Part shown: positions 18,737 to 28,977 of the stretch, piece after piece | How positions within the stretch are numbered: the stretch's first letter is position 1 | Layout: the number at the start of each line of letters is the position of its first letter | Source of the DNA: Agarophyton chilense | Lineage: Eukaryota; Rhodophyta; Florideophyceae; Gracilariales; Gracilariaceae | Length of the DNA stretch: 64,000 nucleotides | NCBI GenBank assembly: GCA_030374765.1 | Contig: JARGXX010000095.1 | Span: forward strand, 1,984,001 to 2,048,000 | Direction: 5' to 3' | Translations under genes and position numbers: made by a program | Notes under the pieces: generated by a model | Database searches by the model: none | Seen by the model: only the letters and a program-made list of their open reading frames with translations | What the model was told of the DNA's origin: nothing

Positions 18737-20059
18737 ATTGATACAAATGAAATGGCCGTCAGACAAGACCAGACGGAAAGGCTCCAAAGGAGTTCGACTT
18801 TCTTGATTGTCGCGATTAAAGTTTGGAATTTCCCTTAGGGAATCCGGACAAGCTACTGGTCCCAAACATCTACAAGAGTACCCTGTATGAGGTTTCACCC
18901 TTGTTTTACAATTGCACAACTAGCGCAAAATGTCGATTTCAGAACCAAATTTTCTGTACGTGTGAAAGTGCTTCAGCTTCTCATGCAAGTAAAGTACGAA
19001 GTGTGGTACAGTATGGTTAGCATTGCTAGCATTGCTAGCTGTTATTGCTACTTTGCCTTGCTAACTTAACCCTTCACCGGAATCTACACGCACTGCACGC
19101 AGTACGTTCCGACCAAGAGCGAAATGATACTATACTCTCTCTGTAAAACAAAACTTCCACAGAACTCTTAACATGCGCCTCTCTCCCTGTTTCTCTCGAT
19201 ATGTGGGCGTATGTGCTCAGGTTTTAATCACCAAAGCGCGTAGTGCTTAGTAAAGGCCCCTGTCACTATCTACCACATTCTCCCACACCGTAGCAACCAA
19301 AGATATTCCTTTTCCGTGAAAAACTCCCCAGGCTACAATAGAAGTTCCATGCAGAATGCACTAGGTTTTGAAAGTTATCACTGACGCAGAAGCGTTTCGC
19401 TGTCAACGATTACCGTCTTCTTCCTGATAAGCACATCTTCAGCCAAACTCTAGCCAGAGGTCATCAGCAGAGAGGATGCCATGCAATAAAGCCCTCGGTA
19501 CGTAATACGTTTCTTCTGCTTCTTCTCGATTGCTGATGCTGTGTCTTTGTACAGCAGAGTAGTACCCTGAACATATTCCTCTTTCCTCTTTCGAAGATTT
19601 TTTCTAAGTTTCACATTTTTCATCGTCGAAACCCTTGAAGACATTCTTTCAACCAGACCCTCTGATGATCGGCGAGGCCATGTGAAGAAAGACCAGTGCG
19701 CGGACTGCATGCATTCATCATCGAAGCCAGTTTTGTTCCTCCGCGAGAACCCTCTGGGAAGACTTACCTTCAAACAATTAGAGCTCATTCCGAGAGGAAA
19801 ACTCAAGGAACCGGGGGTCTGTCTTTTTCCAACGATTGAGTCTTGGCCGGTGGCGTTCGCATAGTTGGGCCCCTTTCATGACGCACCACTCAGTCCACAA
19901 GGGCGTGGGAAAGTCCACTTCAGTGACATCAGGGTCCTTACGATGTCCGTCCTACATTTGAAACTCAGAACAAATATTATTTCATTAAAGACAAGGTGCA
20001 GAATATTGTAGTCCATTTGAAGCATTTGTCCTGCTCAGAAGAAACTAAGGACGAACTAG

Positions 20060-20428
20060 GAAGAGATAGCGAAAAGGGATGCGTTCTTTGCTGAGACCCT
20101 TCCTCTTCTACAACATTCTTATGAGCGCCGGGGTTGGGTTTCTATCGATGGACTTACAATCAGGGTTTTTGTTTTTCAAACCGATTGGAACCAGGAGAAG
20201 AAGATGAACTTCTTGATCAGATTGAAACAACTTCATGTTATGAATCGACCGCTGTTCTATAAATCCATCACTAGCCGTCATTACTGGTAAGTTTCGTCAA
20301 CGTAGTATCGGTTTTTTCCATACAGTTATCGATCGTGCAGCTTTTGCATCGTCTTAAAGGCTGCAGACAGAGAGAAAGAAGACTTGCGTTCAACTCTGGG
20401 AGGCAGAACCTTCAACTGCATAGTATAA
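20060..20428 (+). CDS. Possible 3' exons of an unrecognised gene (low confidence)
   Basis: An open stretch follows a possible acceptor (ACTAG, with ACTAAGGAC upstream) and runs for 75 codons, reading ...SYERRGWVSIDGL, VFQTDWNQEKKMNFLIRL and NRPLFYKSITSRHY, ending at a GTAAGT donor (20287). A 54-nt intron to a GTGCAG acceptor (20340) keeps the frame into LKAADREKEDLRSTLGGRTF and a stop at 20428. No first exon, start or family was identified. It could be a chance open frame or a decayed gene. Confidence 0.25.
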
Positions 20429-22146
20429 GACTATCTACTGCTAAGCCTTTGGCCTTGGTCAGGGCCTACGTCGTTCTGCTCGTCGTCCTGTGAACAGGTA
20501 TTGGAACAGCGTCCTCGACTCAGAGCGAAAAATGTTCATATTACTGACACTTCAAAAACGCTTCCACACCATACCAAAGACAGAGCTTCAGACAGTTTTC
20601 GAATTCAAGAAGCGATTGCAAGTTGTGAGAATGCACTGCAGTGTGAGTTTTTTCATTCGTAGTCATACGATTTTGCTTGCTGTTTCTTTCACGAAAGTGG
20701 ATTGATGAAAACGAAAACACCATTGAACGCTTCCAGGTGAGGGTATTGCCATAAAATTTTGAACTGCAGGTAGACTCGTAACATGCTGTTGCAGACCGAA
20801 TGTCGTCAATAATGTAGATCACTGTTTGCTACGGTGTTCAAATCGGGCTCTGTCTAGGAGGTTGTGTGTTCCTTCTCTTCGCGAACTTCAAGGTTTGAGT
20901 GATGCCGAAATTATTTTCAAATGGTCTGAAAGGGTGTTGGTCTTTTCAGTGAGACAAAGTTTCTTTGAAAAGTAACATTCTTTTCTGCCTATTAATAGAG
21001 CGCATATTAATAGAGCGCAGCGTACTCATAAAAGAAAGAAAGAAAAAAAAGAGAGAGAGAGGAGAGACTCGTAATTCGGGAAGGCACTTCCACGCAAATT
21101 CGAGCTTCTTAACGATCTGTTTGTAGTGAGGAATTTCTCAGACATGGTGCAATAAGATTGGAATGGTTCTAGGTTTTACCCATTCTTCTTTGTTATGGGC
21201 GGTGTGTTCTGACCCACAGTAGTAGACATCTACTCCTACCTAGAGGTACACTCTTTCCTCTAGAAGGCTAGAAATTATATGGAACGTCCAATACTAGTTC
21301 TGTAATGCTTTCGGTGGTTTTCTTTCTCACCGCTAAACATTTCACGGCGGAGAAATACGTGCTCATAGCCTTTCTTTACTGTTAATGCGCAATAAAAGCG
21401 CAGCTTTTTGTTCTTCACATACCTCACGACTGGGCTTAAGATAGACATGTGGCTAGCGTTGAACTTTGCCGGCATTGTCCCCGCTAGTGGAATAGATTTT
21501 GGACTAGTTCGGCTTAAGGACAGTGTAAATAGTCGATGGATCTATATTTTCTCCTTGAGTACTTCAGAAACTTTGTCGACAAAGTGAAAAACCTAGTTGT
21601 ACACAAATGTTTACACAAATGTTTGCAACTATAAATGACATCATTGGCCAACAAAGGTGGAACTAACATGATTGCGAGTGATGGTGCAACTTACAATCAA
21701 TCGTTTGTACCCGACGATCTCGGTTTTTTTTCCAACCGCCACTGCCATCCATTTCTATCATGCAGTCTCAACGCAATTACTCACCAGAATATTTTAGTCT
21801 TGAAGATCTGCAAATGAAAACAACGGACGGAATAATAACACAGGGGTGGTGAACGTTTTCTGCTTTGGCAAGACAAACGCTTTTTGTACCAATTGAATGT
21901 TCCAAAACCGCTCTGGAGCATAATATGAACGGTGTCAATGGCAATGGAAGTGACAACTGATAGTTTTTCAACTGGCAGTGTAGAGATATCTTCTGTGGGA
22001 CTCAAATGATGGGGACCGCCGCCATTACGTTTCTTATTTTTGCTTAGCGCCGTGTTTTATAATTGTACAGTACGTAAACTGTTTCACGTTGTGGTACGGT
22101 TTTAGGCTGTATATAATGGAAAAGGACTTAAACCTATAGAGAAGTT

Positions 22147-22202
22147 CTCTCTCTCCAATGTACTCCTTGCAGTGCTCTGCAAGGAGTACATTGGAGAGAG
22201 AG
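22147..22202. repeat. Perfect 26-bp inverted repeat with 4-nt loop
   Basis: Arms 22147-22172 and 22177-22202 are exactly complementary, with loop TGCT. The stem centre reads CCAATGTACTCCTTGCAG. The outer part is CT/GA repeat and continues as a GA tract to 22213. It begins 54 nt downstream of the antiporter stop codon, so it is probably in that gene's 3' UTR. It may be a small-RNA precursor, processing signal or tiny fold-back element. Confidence 0.85.
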
Positions 22203-22256
22203 GGAGAGAGAGAGTTGCAATCGATCGCGTTCCATCTCAGACAGTCAACAGTTCAT

Positions 22257-23543
22257 TCAGGGAGACGTTTCTGTTGAGAGATCATGGTGTTCACCGCGGT
22301 CAGTTGTCGCAGAATTGTCCAGCCTTTTGTTTCTCCATCGAAACACAGGCCTGAATATGATTGGTGCGAAAATTGTTGGAACAAGAACACCCCAAATAGT
22401 TGCGGCGTACATTCGCTGAGACAGGAGCTCAGATGTTCGTGCTTGGGACGCAATCAGGAAGCCGAATTCCCCTCTTCCCTGCATGGCAACCGCGACCGCG
22501 ATTCCATCAATTCGATTCGGAAGCAAACCTAAACCGCACATCAACTTCCCGAAAAAGCTCGATATTGACAACAGAGCCCCGAGTCCAAAAACGCTTTTTG
22601 AAAACAGTTCTTTCAAAGGAATAACAAATCCAACCGTACATGAAAAAAAGAGAAGAGATAACCATTCGACGTATGGAGATGCTGAACATTTCCAAGGATC
22701 TCTGGCGATAAAAGGTGGAACTTGAGCAAATGCAATGCCGATTAAATAACCCCCTAAAAGAAAGCTCGTTCTCGCTATATATGCCAGATAAGTGATTGCT
22801 ATCACTAACAGTACGAGAAGCCATAGGCCCGTGTGTGGGTAGTACCTTTCAGGAAAGCCAACTTTTACCCACACATTTGGTAAAAGAGATGGTAAGTACT
22901 TGGCAAAGGTCGCTGCTCCTATTAAAAAGACTAGAGAGAAGACTACGGGTCGTAGAAGACTCCAAACGCTGGGGGTTGGGACAGCAACAGCAAGAACCTG
23001 GGACAAAAGAACAAGGCTTATCACATCGTCTATCACTGCTGCCACAGAGATGAGCTGACCTATTTTTGTCTCCAGCTCTCCTATTTCGGAGAGCAGTCTT
23101 GCAGTCACTCCAAGCGAAGTGGGAGCAATCGCGGAGCCCACCGCAAAAGCTGTCTTCAAAGTATTCAACACGGCAAATCTGCCTTCAATCACATCAACGA
23201 CGCAAATTATGAGTACAGCGCCAGCTATTGGAAACAAAACCCCCAAAACTGCCACTAGTAAACCTCTTGCTAGGCTTTTTCTCAGGTCTTCCCGTCTTGT
23301 GCCAAGGCCGGCGTCTACAACACTTAGGAGTATTCCAAGCAAACCTGCGAGCTCTAGACCTCTCGGAATTGGAACAAAGTTTGCAAGTGGTGGACCAAGA
23401 ATCGCACCGATGGCAATGTACATTGCCACAGGCGAGGTACCAACGAAAGAAGCCAATTCACCTCCAGCGTACGTGCTGGCAAGAAATAAGCCGAGGCGGA
23501 CGAGATCCAATTCACTTTCCGTTGTGGACGTAACATCCTTCAT
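22257..23543 (-). CDS. CPA-type cation/proton antiporter (Na+ or K+/H+ exchanger domain)
   Basis: 428 aa, about 11-12 hydrophobic segments from near the N-terminus to ~residue 400, with no C-terminal TrkA-N domain. Signature segments: VGSAIAPTSLGVTARLL (helix 4-type unwound segment, here Ala-Pro-Thr) and SVAAVIDDVISLVLL, where the paired Asp of AAVIDD is the ion-binding motif of CPA2-like exchangers (KefB/NhaA-fold). GRGEFGFLIAS matches the GRGEFAF motif late in the family. Family role: exchange of Na+ or K+ for H+ across a membrane; which membrane is not evident. The ATG at 23543 directly precedes the first polar residues and helix 1. A short C-terminal tail is hydrophilic. Confidence 0.86.
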   Translation of the reverse strand: MKDVTSTTESELDLVRLGLFLASTYAGGELASFVGTSPVAMYIAIGAILGPPLANFVPIPRGLELAGLLGILLSVVDAGLGTRREDLRKSLARGLLVAVLGVLFPIAGAVLIICVVDVIEGRFAVLNTLKTAFAVGSAIAPTSLGVTARLLSEIGELETKIGQLISVAAVIDDVISLVLLSQVLAVAVPTPSVWSLLRPVVFSLVFLIGAATFAKYLPSLLPNVWVKVGFPERYYPHTGLWLLVLLVIAITYLAYIARTSFLLGGYLIGIAFAQVPPFIARDPWKCSASPYVEWLSLLFFSCTVGFVIPLKELFSKSVFGLGALLSISSFFGKLMCGLGLLPNRIDGIAVAVAMQGRGEFGFLIASQARTSELLSQRMYAATIWGVLVPTIFAPIIFRPVFRWRNKRLDNSATTDRGEHHDLSTETSP

Positions 23544-24434
23544 CAGGGAAGCCCAATTGAACTTATTGAACCGAGTTCCACCTTCGCGCTATGTTTTGGA
23601 TGGGATTTCTCTTTGAACGCTCGTCTGGAAAAAGCCGCTTCTGGTTCAGCGCGTGGGGTGTGCTTGGCTGGATACTGCTATCAATTCAGCCTTGCCTACA
23701 ACCTTCTACTTTTGTGCCATTCAATTAAGATGATAATTCTTATCTGCTGTCTCGTGACTTATGAAATGTCCACAAAATTATGAGGGTGAGCAACAATATC
23801 TTTCCTTCAACCCAACTAAACGATTCATATCTATTTGAGTTGGCGATTAATGCAAGCTCTATCACGGGCCAAGGACGTCGAAGCTTAAATTGTGAGACAC
23901 TGTTTTCGGCATCATAGCGAACACAGAGAGAAGTCTACACCAATGAACAGCGCTAACACGCCCCGGCGAAGAGAATGAGAAGTTGTTTGGGCGTCCGAGA
24001 ACATGGGCTTCCATCATATTCCTTCGCCTGTGACTTGTAGGGTCATTTGTCGCAGTCTTCCGCCACACACCAAAACCCGAACGAACGGCAGAGAGAATGA
24101 AAGGTGCAAATTGCCCGATGCAAATACAACATCGCTTGAATTTTGAGGTCGCATGATCAAAGGAAAACAAAAAGCTGGATTCTGCATAAAAAGGGTTTTT
24201 CTTAAAGCCTCTTATACATAAGGTTAAGGGTTACCGGGCATTGAAAAGTCGAGAGTGTGTAGTACAGTAAGTCAGCCACGAGCAGAGAGATATTGTCCGA
24301 AAAACGAGAGGACACAATTTGTTTCAACCTTCAAGCACAAGACCCACCACGAAAACGCTCATACTGTGCCTGCTGCCGGGGTAGGGTTAGTGTTGGAATT
24401 CGAAAGCTCATAATATATCCTCGAAACAAAACCC
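23544..24434. promoter_or_regulatory. Divergent intergenic region, antiporter / photolyase
   Basis: 891 nt. Near the photolyase start it carries AAGGTTAAGGGTTACC (24220-24235, reverse of the TAACCCTTAACC word) and GTACAGTA (24262-24269). No conserved frame was recognised. Confidence 0.35.
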
Positions 24435-26075
24435 ATGAAAAACGGAATCGCTTATGTAACGGCATCGGAATGTGTTTTACACTGGTTTCGAAGGGATCTC
24501 CGCCTCACTGACAATCTTGCCTTAAATGCGGCAGTTAGACTTGCGAGGTGCACCAAATGTCCGCTCATTCCTCTCTACATCTTGGATCCATCTCTAGACC
24601 CGGAGAACTGCAGTGCAGTTCGAATGCGGTTTTTGCGCGAGTCTGTGTGCAACCTACAATCAAACCTGTTGGAACACGATCTTCATCTCAGAGTAGTAAC
24701 CGGTAATGCCAATGAAGTCTTGCCTCAGCTCGCTCGGCGCTGGAATGCGAAAAATGTATTCTGGGAGAGGGAGTACGCGCCCGAACCACGAAAGAGAGAT
24801 GAACTTATCAGGTCTGATCTTTTAACGCTCGATATTCACGTGAATACATTTCCCGGGTTTCTTCTGTACGATCCTGATGAGCTTCTCAAACACTGTGATG
24901 GAGTTGCCCCAAGAAATATGAACAGTATGTTCAATCTTTTGGATCGCGTGGGAGAACCGCAGAAGCCGAAGAAATTTGCCGATGGGGACACCGTGAGTCT
25001 TGTGGAAGATCCCTTTGTTTCTAGAGATAAAACTGAAAATATGTTCGACATTCCGTCTTTCACAGAACTTGGATATGAAGACGTGAAAGGTCAATGGACG
25101 ATTTTCAAAGGGGGAGAGGATGAGGGCTTGCGGCGGATGGAAAATTTCTTGCGGCGGAAGAACGGCCGTACCGCTGCCAACTTCTCAAAACCTAAAACTA
25201 GTCCAGCCGCTTTTTCTCCTCGAGAGACCACTGTCTTATCGCCCTATCTGGCTCTTGGATGTGTCAGTTGTCGGTCATTCTTCTCTAAATTGCGAGAGAT
25301 TGAGCAACGTCACAAGCTGAATGAGATGCGTCAAACTACTTTGGTGGGGCAGCTCACATGGCGGGAACACTTTTGGCTATTGGCTTACACAGTTGAGAAT
25401 TTCCACCAGATGACAGGCAACGTTGTGTGTAGACAGATTAGTTGGCGCAAGGACGAAGAATCATTGAAGTTACTCAAATGCTGGGCTCAAGCCCGAACGG
25501 GATTTCCTTGGATTGACGCTTTGATGACTCAATTGCAGAAAGAGGGTTTCGTTCATCACCTAGGAAGACATAGTTTGGCCTGTTTTTTAACAAGAGGCGA
25601 TCTGTGGATCAGCTGGGAAGAAGGCTTCAAAGTCTTTGAAAAGTATCTGATGGATTACGACTACGCCCTGAATTCTGCGAATTGGATGTGGCTCAGCTGC
25701 AGTGCATTTTTTGTCATGTACTACCGCGTTTACTCACCAATTGCGTTTGGAAAAAAGTGGGATAAAGATGGGGCATTCATTCGACGATACCTTCCCGTGC
25801 TGAAAAATATGCCATCGAAGTATATCTACGAACCGTGGAAAGCGCCGGAAACTGTGCAAAGGAAAGCCGGTTGTATCATTGGAAAAGACTACCCAGAGCC
25901 CATGGTCGATCATGCCAAGGCAAGCAAGGAAAATATAGAGAAAATGAAGAAGGATTATGCGAAGAAGGAGTTCGGTAAACTGAAACAAATCAAAGACGCG
26001 TCTGAATCGGAGAAAAACGGTCGCACACCTCGAACAAGTGATGATCGTCCACGCAGGAAAAGAAGACGGCTCTGA
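24435..26075 (+). CDS. (6-4) photolyase / animal-type cryptochrome
   Basis: 546 aa, ATG 24435. N-terminal photolyase alpha/beta domain (LHWFRRDLRLTDNLAL, PLIPLYILDPSL, FWEREYAPEPRKRD). C-terminal FAD domain with LSPYLALGCVSCRSFF, GQLTWREHFWLLAYTVENF, RTGFPWIDALMTQL, then HHLGRHSLACFLTRGDLWISWEEG and SANWMWLSCSAFF. Both histidines used by (6-4) photolyases are present (His374, His379, in HHLxRH), favouring repair activity over a pure photoreceptor. A very basic tail (RPRRKRRRL) is a likely nuclear localisation signal. Expected role: blue/UVA-driven, FAD-dependent repair of (6-4) photoproducts. No intron. The N-terminus is complete. Confidence 0.93.
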   Translation: MKNGIAYVTASECVLHWFRRDLRLTDNLALNAAVRLARCTKCPLIPLYILDPSLDPENCSAVRMRFLRESVCNLQSNLLEHDLHLRVVTGNANEVLPQLARRWNAKNVFWEREYAPEPRKRDELIRSDLLTLDIHVNTFPGFLLYDPDELLKHCDGVAPRNMNSMFNLLDRVGEPQKPKKFADGDTVSLVEDPFVSRDKTENMFDIPSFTELGYEDVKGQWTIFKGGEDEGLRRMENFLRRKNGRTAANFSKPKTSPAAFSPRETTVLSPYLALGCVSCRSFFSKLREIEQRHKLNEMRQTTLVGQLTWREHFWLLAYTVENFHQMTGNVVCRQISWRKDEESLKLLKCWAQARTGFPWIDALMTQLQKEGFVHHLGRHSLACFLTRGDLWISWEEGFKVFEKYLMDYDYALNSANWMWLSCSAFFVMYYRVYSPIAFGKKWDKDGAFIRRYLPVLKNMPSKYIYEPWKAPETVQRKAGCIIGKDYPEPMVDHAKASKENIEKMKKDYAKKEFGKLKQIKDASESEKNGRTPRTSDDRPRRKRRRL

Positions 26076-27654
26076 GAAATATTTACGTCCGCGCAGCGAG
26101 CAGTACTGATTGCACTTCGACAGCAGTCCTCTGGACATCTCTGGTCAATACCGGTGAAGGATTTGGGAACCCCTCCGTAGCTTGACTTCACCTCTGTTAT
26201 CATCTCTGCGCTGGAGGTTTGGATAAAGAAGGGAAACCGTGGGCAGGTAACCATTGAGCATCCAAATACCACTGACTACTTTCGACACGGTATTAATGGC
26301 TTCCCCTCTACAAACGTGCGCTTTGAAGCACATGGATAGTACCGCAATCGTTTGGATGGGGCTTCGTTGGTACGTGAGACACTCACTCTTTGGGCGATGT
26401 GCCACAACGGGCCCTTGTTCTCAAGGGCCAGTGAATCTTTGCCACTGATACGGTGGAATGACGGACGCCAAAGACTCTTACCGGTTATCTCTGTAATCGA
26501 AAGTAGAGTCTCCGTTCTCCTCGTCCGCTCACCTCTGTACTCAATGACGCATGCGATGCGACCTCTATTTGCAGCACACGGACGATGTGACTTTGACCAA
26601 AGAGGTGAGAGGACAGGGAGAACAGGGACTTTACTATTTCGCTGTCTCCGCTAGACCACTAGTAGAGGGACTTCCCGTTTGTGGCACAAGCGGGAAGTCC
26701 CTCTACTAGCTAGCTCTAGCTAGTGGATAAACTTCGTGCGTGGACTGGCATCCAAATCTGGTGTATCGTATTCATACGCCAAGCCTATCCTACATGAAAC
26801 ACTCATCTTTTTATACTTACAAAAAGCCAATATTTTGGAGAAATCGCAAAATACCACAGGACATTTGGAAAAGATCAAAAAATTATTCCCATTGCCGTGC
26901 TGGTGATACCCGACGACTTATAACGCAATAAAATCGAGTGCGCTGCAGGAATGTAAATCAATCATTCCCTAGAAAAGAGTTTCCAACCTAACTATTCTTC
27001 TGTAACAACTCTACCAACCTTTGTTCGATGGCGAAAAGCGATAGACTGGTTGCTCCTCGTTACGAAGTTTCCATCTCGTGCGACAAAAGTTTTCTGCCTC
27101 GCCTGAAAACTTTTACCGTCTTCTGACAAAGGGTTTTTGAAATTGCTCACACCATTGGAGGCTTTTGGTTGAATGACTCTTTTAACAAACTTAAAAGTGT
27201 ACTCCTAACGAGCTTCCAGATCGAAACCGCTACGAAACTCTGGAATAGATAAATACCGCCACATGTATGTTGTATGCTTGGCGCATACATGGCACTGCGC
27301 GACCGCACGAGCGGTCCACTCAACATTGGATTGCGAACTGGTCCTTTCTACATGAGAGGTTGAGTGTTGTAAACCCTTTTTTCCATTTCGTAAAACGTTT
27401 GTAGGAGGTTTCAGCAGCGTTCGTCATCGGAAAGCTTTTCAGGAGATGGCCGTCACATGAACGTCTGTATCTACAGGGGGGTTGAAAGGCTTTTTAGCAG
27501 TGATAGGAGTGCCAAATACTTAAATTAAAACAGAAAACGTGGAAAATGAAAACACTAAATATTCGGCACAAGATTTCGCACTTTCACTATTTGTTAACTT
27601 TAACTATTGATTAAAAAAATATTGGCTGACATCTATCTCATGATCTCTCTACAT
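26076..27654. other. Convergent intergenic region with hairpin
   Basis: 1.58 kb between the photolyase and bZIP stop codons. Apart from the hairpin at 26659-26709 it holds only short open frames without domains, and becomes AT-rich after 26750. Confidence 0.4.
26659..26709. repeat. Perfect 19-bp inverted repeat extending to a 24-bp RNA stem
   Basis: Arms 26659-26677 and 26691-26709 are exactly complementary (arm CTAGTAGAGGGACTTCCCG). The inner bases add five more pairs (one G-U), leaving a 3-nt loop. CCACTAG (26656) and CTAGTGG (26720) flank it as an outer partial repeat. It lies ~580 nt after the photolyase stop. It resembles a small-RNA precursor or a minimal fold-back element. Confidence 0.85.
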
Positions 27655-28977
27655 CTAAGGTCCATCTCCAGCAGACAGAGTTGCAACGTCCGGAAGATCC
27701 GTATTTTGCGGAATCACCAGCGGACATTCTCCAGCATTCTTCCCGCAGATTCTCTTATATTCTTCCGCCACCTCTCCCCATTTCTCTTGAAAGACTTCCG
27801 AAATCTGACGCATAAGTTCGCACTCCATTCTTAGCGCCTTGTCTTCCTCTTCCAGTTTTTCTTGCCTCTTCCTCTGCTTTGCTCGGCACTTTTCTACGCT
27901 TTCCCTGTTCCGTACCCTTCTTAGCTTTTTAAGCTCTTCCTCATTATCTGGTTCCTCAGTCTTCCGCTTCGTGCCTCTTTTCTCTGCATCGCTCGGCTGG
28001 TGCCTGTCATTACCCACCTCCTGCTCTTCCGGCTCCTCACAGACACGGGGCACCACGGGCGGGACACCAGAGGTTCTTTTCGCCATTCGTTTCAGGGCCC
28101 TTCGAGCCACTGCGGCCTCCCGTGATCTTTTCCCACTAGCAAGCCTGCCATCCACGTCCTGTCTCGCGGATTGTAGTGCTCCGCTTGGAAACTCAGAAGG
28201 AAGCAGATGACCGGTAGCCACTCTTTGAACTTCCTCGGGGGGCTCATCGATTGCCTGCGGAGTTTGCGGATCACTATTTTGCGACAGCCTGGCCCTCACG
28301 GGTTCAGCTCCGATGCGGACGTTCGCATGGCTAGATTCGAATGGGAGAGAAAAGAATCTTCTCTGTGGCATGACAGAGCCATTCGGTAGGGTAGCCGTCG
28401 TGCACTTTGTTCCGTATTCTGATCTGCTGATGGCTTGCGGAAGAGGGGTTGGCATAACGTTCCCTGGCCACACCATCTGGATTGCGTTGATGGCGGGCGG
28501 TGCTTGAGGTGGCTGGCTTATTCTGGGAACTCCAAGAGGAAGTGAGTTAGGGCCAGCAGCTGCATTCCTCTCTCCGCCAGCGAATGAAGTGCAATGTAAC
28601 ACGCCCGTTGTAACATCGGAAATGGAGCGGGCAACCATCGGCGTGATAGGCACAGCGCCGTTGCCATGGGCTTCTTCTTCGTTGTGAATCGGAACTGCCC
28701 TTGTTTGGTTTTCGTTCGCCCTCGTGAGCTCAAACAACATATCTGGAGCGTTTTGCACAGCTGGCGACGGCACTGGACGATGGGAAGAGAGCAAGCCCAG
28801 GTTATCCATAGGGAGAGGAGGAGGAGCAATGAAATCAGCTTCGAAGTCGGGAACACCGACCAGTCCCCCAGTTTGCGCAGAAGCATTGCTTAAATACTCC
28901 AAGAGGCGCTGGGCAGAATGTTCAGGAAGAGAGTCGGGAGAAGGCTCAAAGTTCAGGAAATCGTTGGGGTTGTTCAT
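27655..28977 (-). CDS. bZIP transcription factor
   Basis: 440 aa, ATG 28977. The basic region is RRVRNRESVEKCRAKQRKR with the invariant N-x7-R (Asn357, Arg365), followed by heptad-spaced hydrophobics (KLEEEDKALRMECELM...ISEVFQEKW). The zipper is short and leucine-poor. The N-terminal 330 residues are Pro/Ser/Ala-rich, low in order, with an acidic early part (FLNFEPSPDSLPEHSAQ), as in activation domains. A KRKTEEPDNEEELKKLRR stretch may be the nuclear signal. Expected role: dimeric DNA-binding regulator of TGACG/ACGT-type sites. TGACG words occur upstream of several genes in this window, but a link is speculative. Confidence 0.88.
   Translation of the reverse strand: MNNPNDFLNFEPSPDSLPEHSAQRLLEYLSNASAQTGGLVGVPDFEADFIAPPPLPMDNLGLLSSHRPVPSPAVQNAPDMLFELTRANENQTRAVPIHNEEEAHGNGAVPITPMVARSISDVTTGVLHCTSFAGGERNAAAGPNSLPLGVPRISQPPQAPPAINAIQMVWPGNVMPTPLPQAISRSEYGTKCTTATLPNGSVMPQRRFFSLPFESSHANVRIGAEPVRARLSQNSDPQTPQAIDEPPEEVQRVATGHLLPSEFPSGALQSARQDVDGRLASGKRSREAAVARRALKRMAKRTSGVPPVVPRVCEEPEEQEVGNDRHQPSDAEKRGTKRKTEEPDNEEELKKLRRVRNRESVEKCRAKQRKRQEKLEEEDKALRMECELMRQISEVFQEKWGEVAEEYKRICGKNAGECPLVIPQNTDLPDVATLSAGDGP

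Larger units (their letters stand above)
18737..22256. other. Long intergenic region, mostly unrecognised
   Basis: 3.5 kb between frataxin and antiporter genes. GTACAGTA (19007-19014) and TTGCTAACTTAACCCTT (19058-19074) lie upstream of frataxin. A weak two-exon candidate lies at 20060-20428. A purine tract (AAAG/GA repeats) lies at 21030-21066. A perfect hairpin lies at 22147-22202. The 19450-19788 minus frame is basic and has no recognisable domain. Confidence 0.4.

Noticed and set aside
26145-26405. 86-aa minus-strand frame after photolyase
   Set aside because: Competing frames overlap it on the same strand, and there is no domain or splice model to support any of them.
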